Source: Pectinophora gossypiella
Taxonomy: Eukaryota > Arthropoda > Insecta > Lepidoptera > Gelechiidae
Assembly (NCBI RefSeq): GCF_024362695.1
Contig: NW_026063260.1
Coordinates: forward strand, 186,001-250,000
DNA length: 64,000 bases
Reading direction: 5' to 3'
This document shows, one piece after another, positions 31,604-39,898 of the stretch. The notes under the pieces were generated by a model. It worked only from the letters and a program-made list of their open reading frames with translations, did no database searches and was not told the DNA's origin. Each line of letters opens with the position of its first letter. Position 1 is the stretch's first letter. The translations under genes and the position numbers were made by a program.

Positions 31604-32013
31604 AAACCCTTCCTTCTTATATACGATAATTAAAATAATCATAATATTATAAACCTATTCAAGTTGGCAATAGTTCGCAAACCCTTCTTTCTCACGAACT
31701 ATTGCAAAGCAATTGAGTGTGAACCTTCTTTCTCACACTTGTAACTATCGTATACAAACCCTTCCTTCTTATATACGATAATTAAAATAATCATAACATT
31801 ATAAAGCTATTCAAGTTGGCAATAGTTCGCAAACCCTTCTTTCTCACGAACTATTGCAAAGCAATTGAGTGTGAACCTTCTTTCTCACACTTGTAACTAT
31901 CGTATACAAACCCTTCCTTCTTATATACGATAATTAAAATAATTTTGAACCCTCCTCACAAAATTGAAAGTCACCTTAACTAAATAGCTATGAGCCCTCC
32001 TTCTCAAGCTATT
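31604..32013. repeat. Hairpin-comb repeat, block 3
   Basis: Two tandem ~150-bp units, then two extra hairpins. Stems: GCAATAGTTCG with CGAACTATTGC (31667-31677, 31695-31705); AGTGTGA with TCACACT (31716-31722, 31733-31739); ATCGTATA with TATACGAT (31747-31754, 31772-31779); AATTTTG with CAAAATT (31941-31947, 31959-31965); AATAGCT with AGCTATT (31983-31989, 32007-32013). Every loop is a variant of ACCCTTCTTTCT. Confidence 0.9.
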
Positions 32014-32212
32014 ACTAAATACACATCTTACAGTTTCATCCAACAAACAGTACCTCTACTTACTTTCTTTTGATTGTATATAATAATGACACAATCAGTC
32101 ATCTTCATCACTACTTTCTTTATCATCATTAACGTGAATCCAGGGTGACATTCGATTTGTTAAATGAAGTAGTCATCAATCCCAACAAATTCAAACTCAA
32201 AAATATGTTTAT
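32014..32212 (-). other. Element C region after integrase
   Basis: Non-coding 3' sequence between the integrase remnant and the hairpin comb. No gene is seen. Confidence 0.5.
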
Positions 32213-32724
32213 TCAGTAGGTAACATTGTTACACTTTGAATCGTCAATTTTTACATCTTTAAGGGATTCCCGAACTGACAATAAAGTATAATTTTGCGTT
32301 TCGCATACTATTTCGTTCAACATAGGATTAATTTCCGCATCCATCTGAAGTCCAAACATTACCTCAGTCCGTCCCGTTGTCTTCCGACGGGTGTTGTTCA
32401 TGCCCCATTGGACTCTACCTATCTTGTCATCCCAGACGTTCTTGTCAAAATTAAGATTTTGCGCAGTTAACGACCCTAACATCGTGCGATTACACTGCTC
32501 TACTTGTCCATTGGACCTAGGACTTGCAACTGCGTTCAACACGTGTCTAATACCTTTATCCGAGCAAAACGTTTGAACACGTACGATGTGAAGAAAGTAC
32601 CGCGGTCGCTAATAATTCGATCTGGGTTTCTGAACGTATAGAAAATATCTTCTAATTCTCGCGTTGTTGTAACTGTTTTTGGTATTTCTGACTGGCCTGA
32701 TAAATTTAAATTTCGTAAAGGCAT
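32213..32724 (-). pseudogene. pol: Element C integrase remnant
   Basis: Two frames carry the catalytic core's later parts: RIISDRGTFF (second Asp) in 32536-32724 and SPRSNGQVEQCNRT (Glu) in 32213-32542. A frameshift joins them near 32540. The zinc-binding part and first Asp, expected at 32725-32934, are not readable in one frame. Confidence 0.8.
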
Positions 32725-32934
32725 CTACGACTACCAATAGGTAAGAGTTTTCCTCTCTTTGATCGCACAAAAAGGTCCAAGGTGATTGATGTACAGCACC
32801 TCGACTTTTCGTTTACGTGGAATAGGCCCTCATTTGAATTAGTTTTCTGTTATGTACTTTAACCCATCTGCATCAATATCAGTGGTAAGAAATTCCCGAA
32901 TGCGACCCAGTTCACTATCACCTAATTGAAGAGT

Positions 32935-33738
32935 CTACAACCTGTCCCCCTCATTGATTGACATAACCGTCGAGTAAAGACCAGCGTCAATTTCCATTGA
33001 ACTAAGATCCTCAATTGGGTTCCGAAATAGAAGGTCCACGTGCGTCATTTTCGTGCCAGCACGATATTCAAAAAGCAAAAACAGCCACCAGCGGGCAATA
33101 CATCTAACCAAATCGCGTATGGAAAGCATGGAGCGCAACGCAATACAATCGGTCATGATTTTGAAATTCTGACCCAGAAGATACACCCGAAACTTTTGAG
33201 CGAACTTACTATAGCAAGAGTCTCAAGTTTATAAACCTTTTCTCTTCTGGAGATGTCTGGCGACTATAGTACGCTACGGGATGGTAGGTGTCGTTTCCAT
33301 TACGTCGCTGCATCAATATTCCACTGACGCCCACTTTACTGGCGTCAGTGTGCAACTGTGTTTCGGCGGTCGGGTCGTAAATGGCTAAGATTGGCCTATC
33401 TATCAGACTACTCTTGAGATCAACAAATGCGGCTTCTTGTTCCTCAGTCCAACACCATTCCACATCCTTCTTGAGCAACTTATTCAACGGATGTGATAAA
33501 GACGCGTAATTCCTTATAAATTTTCCGAAAATATCCTACTAGTCCCAGAAATTGGCGGACGGAATGTGGACTGGTGGGACGAGGAACATCAAACACCGAC
33601 TGTGTCTTTTTGTCAGCCGGCCGCACCCCAGCAGCGCTAATATCATAACCCAAATAGTTAATAATTCTGCTGTAAGAAATTACATTTTGCCAAATTCAGA
33701 GTTAGGCTTGCCTTTTCTATCAACTGTAAAGCCCTTTC
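32935..33738 (-). pseudogene. pol: Element C RNase H remnant
   Basis: KDVEWCWTEEQEAAFVDLK and LHTDASKVGVSGIL (first Asp) in 33209-33487, then FKIMTDCIALRS, IARWW and MTHVDLLFRNP in 32935-33186. A frameshift separates the pieces. 33488-33738 is the RT thumb/connection region, too damaged to read in one frame. Confidence 0.8.
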
Positions 33739-34386
33739 TTACCTATCCAAACACTCTTCTACATCCTTTTCGTAAGTTAATACGTCATCGATGTAAGCAG
33801 TAGCTTCTGAGAACCTAGCGGAAACCAATACCTTATTCATCAGCCTTTGAAATACAGCTGGTTCGTTAGCCAACCCAAACGGCATACGATTAAATTCATA
33901 TTGGTCGTCTGGGGTGATAAAGGGAGTTAAGGGTTTCGATTCTTCTGCAATAGGCACCTGGTAGTATCCAGATGCCAGATCCAAAGTTATAAAGTAGGCC
34001 TGCCCCACTAATCGAGCAATCTCGTCTTCAATCACTGCCATCAGGTACCTTATCTTAACTGTCATTGAATTCAGAAACCTATAATCAACACAGAGCCTTT
34101 GTTTACCGTCCTTCTTACGAACCAACATAATTGGACTCGCATATTCCGATACAATTTCTCGTACAATCCCCGCATTCATCATCTCACCAACCATTTCTCT
34201 TACTTGTTGTCGTTCTTTGTGCGACAATATGTAAGGCCGGTAAACCACAGGACGCTCAATATTCAATTCAATTTTCATTTCAGTCATATTTGTACATCCC
34301 AACTCCTCTAATGATTGCGCGAAGCAATGCTTGTATTCGTTCAAAATGTTAAAATAGACGTCGTTTATGTGGCTCTTCAAGCGTTT
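33739..34386 (-). pseudogene. pol: Element C reverse transcriptase fragment
   Basis: The longest uninterrupted part of C (213 aa). It shows RPYILSHKERQQVREMV, RKKDGKQRLCVDYRFLN, ITLDLASGYYQVPI, FNRMPFGLANEP and the YIDD box. The Gypsy-type RT fold is clear. The frame breaks at both ends into protease and thumb regions. Confidence 0.88.
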
Positions 34387-35184
34387 TTGCTAAAGTTAAC
34401 ATCTTTAGGTTCTATACCTAAATGCTCGCCAACGAGGTCTGTGGGTGATGTACAAATATGATTGACAATCTGAACTCTATTTCATCCACCCATAATATCA
34501 CCTTCATCAATATAACAAAAGCTGACAATGGGGTAATATGAACAAAGAGCTGACCTTCCTCTACTTTGTATAACCCGCCGGCTATCGTGAATTCTCGGTT
34601 TGGCTTCCCCACGACTCTTCCGCTAAGCCTAACATATCAATTAATCACAACATCAGTACGAGCTCTGATAATCGCCTCTCCACTCAATCTTGCGCATGAA
34701 GCGGAGACGACCTTTACACTCGCAGTATCACCACTACCACTGTTAGCAAAAGGGAATTCATCATCATAATAAAACCTCAATTCGTTGGCATTCTTGAATA
34801 CCAGCACCTGATTCTGTTCGGTGAAGGACTGTCCTACTAATATCGGACAATTGAGCAGATTACTGTCAACCACGTGACACAAAACATCCGCACTAACACC
34901 GTCGATGCATAAATTAACCTGTGTCCTGCCCATGGACAAAATAAAATCACTACCAAAACTTTTAGTGGAGTCGGGGATTGATCACAAGTCTACCCCAAAA
35001 TCAGTGTCGTTGTTTGTTTTATGAGCGAAACTTCGCTACCGAAATCTATAAACGATATCATAGAGGTGTCATTTACCCTAACTGTATTGAAATATTTTGA
35101 GCCCGACTTAGAGGTAAGTATGCGCATGATTTTAGGAATGTTACCTAGATTATCACGGTTTTCAAAAAAAAAGGGACTCTGCAA
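34387..35184 (-). pseudogene. pol: Element C protease and pro-RT linker remnant
   Basis: SFIDFGSEVSLIKQ (34990-35184) is the protease active-site region, with Phe replacing the Thr/Ser of D-T/S-G. 34637-34939 carries NCPILVGQSFTEQ, the protease C-terminal ILG-like box. 34418-34612 continues towards RT in another frame. Confidence 0.75.
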
Positions 35185-35890
35185 GTTTCCATTTTATGAC
35201 CGAACCTACGACATCCTGTACATTGGACCAGAGGTTTGGGACATTTAAGATACGGGTAACCTTTTTCCCTACAGTTAAAACAAAATAATTTGTAACTTGA
35301 ATTTTTTTTTTTGAAGTCTTAACTGATTTATCCCTATTGTCATTATTACTTCCCGCTGTGGATTCAGTCGACTACTTTGTTTTATTAAAATGAAAGCGAT
35401 CGGGCGGCGGTTGGTTCTCCTTATTACTCATCGGAAAATGGAGTTGATCAGGCTGCGTACATCGTAACGCTTATCGCTGGATCTAATTGTCTTGTCACTT
35501 AATCCGTGGATAATGCAGTCCACGGCTCGTTTCCCTTCGATGTCACACCGGTTCACGATGGCTAATTCTTCATAATAATAAACCTCTAGCGGTTCACCAA
35601 ACCTACTCTTTCGCCTAAGCGTATCCTCCAGGGATTGGCCATAATCATGTTCAAAAGGAAATGCGTCTAACCACTATAGCTGCCATTCTGCCCAGCTGTA
35701 CACAATAGAATTGAAGCTTTCATACCAAACTTTGGCCAACTCCTGCAGTTTCTGCATTGCGAAGTGGATAACGGTTGTTCTCATCCCATCCGTAAACAGT
35801 GGCACACTCATTAACTTCCTTTAACCAAGTATCAATCTTTTGACTTTTCGATGAGGGTCCAAATTCGGGTAACATGGTTCATAATACTAC
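35185..35890 (-). pseudogene. gag: Element C gag remnant
   Basis: A frame near 35878 gives MLPEFGPSSKSQKIDTWL and NECATVYGWDE, a capsid-like start, then many stops. At the C-terminal end two knuckles are readable: CFNCREKGYPYLKC (Tyr in place of His) and CTGCRRFGHKMETC (complete CCHC). It is beyond function. Confidence 0.65.
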
Positions 35891-36547
35891 TGGAAGGATG
35901 TGATGTGGCGACTGCTGTCGGATTAGGTTAAGATCTTAAGTTAACTAATGATTCAACAATATTAAGAACATCTTTAGATGAAAATGTAGGGCTATCTGAC
36001 CTTTCTATTCCCTTAGCTGCCGACGAACGTCGCACCTCGCCGCGACGTCGTTGGCTGTGTCGCTCGTTGTGCCGACGCGTGAAGCGACGTCTCTCTCCGG
36101 CTGCACTCCCGGCTCTCTCTCCGGCTGCGCTCCCGGCTTGTATCGGCTCGGCTCGGCTGCGCTCCCGGCTTGTATCGGCTCGGCTCGGCTCGGCTCGGCT
36201 CGGCTCGGCTCGTCTCGGCTCGTTTCGGCTCGTCTCGGCTCGTCTCGGCTCGGCTCGGCTCGTCTCGGCTCGTCTCGGCTCGGCTCGGCTCGTCTCGGCT
36301 CGTCTCGGCTCGGCTCGGCTCGTCTCGGCTCGGCTCGGCTCGGCTCGGCTCGGCTCGTCTCGGCTCGTCTCGGCTCGGCTCGGCTCGGCTCGTCTCGGCT
36401 CGTCTCGGCTCGGCTCGTCTCGGCTCGTCTCGGCTCGTCAGTCGTCTTCGTGGAACGATCTCGTCTTCAAGAGGCATAATCTGGAACTCGAAAACATTGG
36501 AACATGTAAATATTCTTCAGATAACCCTATATGTATATATTATATTA
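35891..36547 (-). other. Element C leader with pentanucleotide repeat
   Basis: 5' leader of C, mostly occupied by the CGGCT/CGTCT repeat at 36131-36438. The remainder is AT-rich and non-coding. The leader continues at 39489-39573, beyond the Tc1 and the array unit. Confidence 0.6.
36131..36438. repeat. Pentanucleotide repeat CGGCT/CGTCT
   Basis: About 60 tandem 5-mers alternating CGGCT and CGTCT in short higher-order patterns. A 5-bp unit with no stop in any phase keeps several frames open on both strands, which produces RLGSARLVS- and SRAEPSRDE-like artificial ORFs. Confidence 0.95.
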
Positions 36548-38186
36548 TACACTTCTCATCAAAAAAATCGAAACACTTCCGTTTTCATTGTTTCTGTCCG
36601 AATTTAACACAAAAAAGAATTCATACGATGAAAAAAAATACATAAATGTATAGCTGGCAGTTTGGCCCTTACAGTAATAAGCGAAAATTCTAAATTCAAA
36701 ATTAGAATTTCATTTGTTTATCTTATAAACGAAATGAATCACTGTTTTGAGACAAATGTGTGTTTAGGGTTGGAGTACATTTAGCGTTTAAAAACTAAAA
36801 ATTGGCGCCTATCCTTAAACTTTTTGTTTTTTATTTCAATACTGTGACTTTGGGACGTCTGAAAAAAGGTTTTTTTTCTAAAACGTATGGATACTTCGCC
36901 CACAGAAGCCGCCCAAGTTGTGGCATTGCTGGATTCTGGCCTTCGTCAGCGTGTTGTGGCTGCAAGACTGCATCTAAGCCTGTCATCTGTTCATAGAGTC
37001 TATAAACGTTATCGGGAGACTGGTTTGTTCACGCGCCGTTCAGGATCTGGCAGGAATCGGGTCACTTCTGAGCGAGATGATCGATTTATTGTAACAACTT
37101 CTTTAAGAAATCGACGCCTTAACGCTTTTCAACTGCAGCAGCGGCTTCGTGTTGTACGAAGGGTGGCTGTAAGTGACTCTACAATTAGAAGAAGGTTGAA
37201 GGATCGTGGACTGGTACCGCATAAGCCAGCAAATGGGCCGAAATTAACTGCAGACCATCGAAGAGCGCGCCTTAACTTTGCACGTGAGCACCTAAATTGG
37301 TCATACCTACAGTGGAGCAAAGTTATCTTTTCTGATGAGTGTAAAATTATGCTGTATGGTAACGACGGAAGGAACAAGGTCTACAGAAGAGACGGAGAAC
37401 GCTATGCACAATGCTGCATTGAAGAAAAGGTCAGCTATAGTGGCGGTTCGTGGACGGTTTGGGGAGGAATCAGCGCCGACGGTAAGACAGAGCTTGCTTT
37501 CGTGTCTGGGCCACGTCTGCCTGCACTAAACTGTCATCGGTACGTCGAAGAGTGTCTCGAGCCTCATGTGATGCCCTATGCACATTTTATTGGCAACGGC
37601 TTCATATTCATGCACGACAATGCTAGGGCTCACACCGCGGGCGTCGTACGAGATTATCTTAACGAAGTCGATATCTCTATTATGGAATGGCCAGCAAGAA
37701 GCCCGGACATGAATCCCATTGAACATCTGTGGGATGAATTAAAGAGACGAATTCGAGCAAGAGATCCTGCCCCAGAAACACTTAGCCAGCTGCAAGATGC
37801 AATCCAAGAGGAATGGGACAATATACCACAGCATGTGATCGTGACTCTCATCCGATCGATGAAGAACCGTATGGAAGCAGTAATTAGAGCTCGGGGAGGG
37901 AATACAAGTTATTAAATAAACGTTTTTTAGCTTTTTTTTTTCATTTACGTGTGTTGTTTTATCCATTTCCTTTATACTTCATACGGAATAAAAATGACTC
38001 ATTTAACAAAATACGAAACCTATGAAAAATTCATTTAAATTTAGAACATTAACATTAAGATTTGATAAGCTCATATTACTCACTATTAAACGACATTTAA
38101 CATTTATTCCTAAATGTACACATTTTTCTGATAATCCTGACAAAACGTAAACTTGCAAGGTGTTTCGATTTTTTTGATGAGAAGTG
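36548..38186 (+). mobile_element. Tc1-like transposon, apparently complete
   Basis: 1639 bp flanked by TA. The terminal inverted repeats CACTTCTCATC...CGAAACAC (36548-36574, 38160-38186) match over 27 bp. One intact transposase lies between. The right end abuts the start of the array unit, in its TATATA linker. Confidence 0.93.
36887..37915 (+). CDS. Tc1-family DD34E transposase (342 aa, intact)
   Basis: Cuts and pastes the element at TA sites. The N-terminal paired-like DNA-binding region has two helix-turn-helix units (residues ~5-110: QVVALLDSGLRQRVVAARL, then DRFIVTTSLRNRRLNAFQL). The catalytic triad is Asp in FSDECK, Asp in MHDNARAH and Glu in PIEHLWDELKR, with 34 residues between the last two. 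WGGIS and SPDMNPIEHLW are typical Tc1 motifs. No stops; full family length. Intact ORF with matching TIRs suggests recent activity. Confidence 0.96.
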   Translation: MDTSPTEAAQVVALLDSGLRQRVVAARLHLSLSSVHRVYKRYRETGLFTRRSGSGRNRVTSERDDRFIVTTSLRNRRLNAFQLQQRLRVVRRVAVSDSTIRRRLKDRGLVPHKPANGPKLTADHRRARLNFAREHLNWSYLQWSKVIFSDECKIMLYGNDGRNKVYRRDGERYAQCCIEEKVSYSGGSWTVWGGISADGKTELAFVSGPRLPALNCHRYVEECLEPHVMPYAHFIGNGFIFMHDNARAHTAGVVRDYLNEVDISIMEWPARSPDMNPIEHLWDELKRRIRARDPAPETLSQLQDAIQEEWDNIPQHVIVTLIRSMKNRMEAVIRARGGNTSY

Positions 38187-38191
38187 TATAT

Positions 38192-39488
38192 AGCTACAAA
38201 CCCACTGACTGACTGACTGACTGACATAGTTGTTCTCCCAGAAGGAGCGTCGGGGGGTCAAAATGATGTATGGGGGGTATGATCGGGACCTCCCGGTGAG
38301 TATGGGAAAACTTCCAGATCTTGGAAAACTGCTCCGCATCAGGGACACACCCTACAGTCTGGCGAAACTATCACACCTGGGACGATTCTTTTTTCGCAAA
38401 ACCTATTTAATTCCTGGTCAAATTCTATTGTGGGTCAAAAAAAATCAAAATGGCGGAAAAACAAGATGGCCGCCATACTAAATTTTGTTTTTCCAGAAAA
38501 TGTCTCGGGAGCAAAAACAATGTATGGTAGCGTAATCGAAAGGTCATTTTGAGTATGTAAATACTTCTTGATCTTCAGGAACTGCTCCGCATCAGGGAGG
38601 CACCCTACGGCCTGGCGAAACTATCACATCTGGATCAATTTTTTTTTCGCAGGATGTATTTAAATCTTGGTCAAATCTATTCGCCGACGAAAAAAAGTCA
38701 AAATGGCGGAAAAACAAGATGGCCGCCATACAAAATTTTGGTTTTTCCCGAAAATGCCTCGGGGGTAAAAATGATGTATGAGGAATGTGATCGAAACGTC
38801 ATGTTGAGTACGAGTATACTTCAAGGTTTTCGAAAACTGCTCCGCATCAGGGAGACACCCTACGGCCTGGCGAAACTATCGCACCTAGAACATTTTTGTT
38901 TTCACGATACCTATTTAAATCTTTGTCAAATTTTATCGCCGGTCAAAAAAAAACAAAATGGCCGAAAATCAAGATGGCCGCCATACAAATTTTTCGTTTT
39001 TCCTGAAAATGCGTCAGGGATAAAAAATATGTATAAAGGTTTTGATCGGAACGTCATGTAGAGTACGAGTATACTTCAAGGTTTTCGAAAACTGCTCCGC
39101 ATCAGGCAGACACCCTACGGCCTGGCGAAACTATCGCACCTAGAACATTTCTGTTTTCACGAAACCTATTTAAATCTTGGTCAAATTTTATCGCCGGTGA
39201 AAAAAAAAACAAAATGGCCGAAAACAAGATGGCCGCCATATAAATTTTTGTTTTTCCAGAAAATGTCTCGGGTGTAAAAAATATGTATAGGGGTGTGATC
39301 GGAACGTCATCTCGGAAAACTGCTCCGCATCAGGGAGACACCCTTCGGCCTGGCAAAACTATAGCAGCTAGAACTTTTTGATTTCACGAGACCTATTTTA
39401 GTCTTGGTCAAATTCTATCGCGGTAAAAAAATGGCGGGAAAACAAGACACGCGAGCAGCTTGCTGCGAGCGAACCACGCGACATCTAG
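38192..39488 (+). mobile_element. Solitary copy of the array unit, inserted in element C
   Basis: Starts AGCTACAAACCCACTGACTG and ends CATCTAG at 39488. It contains the head, four or five 250-bp modules and the standard tail (1297 bp). It lies alone in C's leader, far from the main array, with TATA-rich DNA before it and TTTATACAG after it. This shows the ~1.3-kb unit moves as a discrete element. A Helitron-like mechanism is suggested by CTAG next to T and the short GCAGCTTGCTGC hairpin near the end, but is not proven. Confidence 0.7.
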
Positions 39489-39573
39489 TTTATACAGATA
39501 TATTTCCAAAGTAAAATATCTCAAAAACGGTGTATCCTGATTAACACATATGGATACGATCCCACTTCTGAAA
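39489..39573 (-). other. Element C leader start, next to 5' LTR
   Basis: On the minus strand this follows the LTR directly (TTTCAGAAGTGGGATCG...). It is where a primer-binding site should be, but no TGG-type match at the usual position is evident. Confidence 0.5.
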
Positions 39574-39898
39574 TGTAATAAGACCACGGTAACATGATCA
39601 TTAACTAACATACGCATACCTGGATATACATAAAGCTGCCTCAGGTACATGCTCTATAAATAAAACAACCATTGAAATAATAAATAATAAGTATATTGGT
39701 TACTTACTCTAAATTTCCAAAACGCACGCGTGCTCAAACACAAGTGTACACGTGTTCAAAATGGTACGTCTGCTTTCGATGCGTGCTCGAATCAAAAGAA
39801 ACCCCAATGAAAGACAAACACGCCTTTTTATACCCTTTCTCCTAGTGTTGCCATATGAAGGCAACACAAATTCGCACAAAATTACAGAAAACCTAACA
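39574..39898 (-). repeat. 5' LTR of element C
   Basis: 325 bp, closely matching 19955-20279. Followed on the plus strand by TSD AAAT. It lacks the 68-bp extension present beside the other LTR. Confidence 0.85.

Larger units (their letters stand above)
19955..39898 (-). mobile_element. Degenerate Ty3/Gypsy element C, inflated to ~20 kb by nested insertions
   Basis: 325-bp LTRs at 19955-20279 and 39574-39898 flank TSD AAAT (19951-19954, 39899-39902). The outer flanks join to the canonical module (GAGGTAAAAATGATGTATTG). On the minus strand the order is LTR, short leader, [array unit, Tc1], leader, gag, protease, RT, RNase H, integrase, hairpin-rich 3' region [CR1 and element D inside], LTR. Coding parts carry many frameshifts and stops. 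Without nested DNA the element would be about 6 kb. Confidence 0.85.

Noticed and set aside
36013..36645. Long Arg/Ser/Glu and Leu/Gly/Ser ORFs
   Set aside because: Artefact of a stop-free 5-bp repeat open in several frames on both strands.
39408..39650. 80-codon ORF on the minus strand
   Set aside because: Runs across the array tail into element C's LTR; chance frame.
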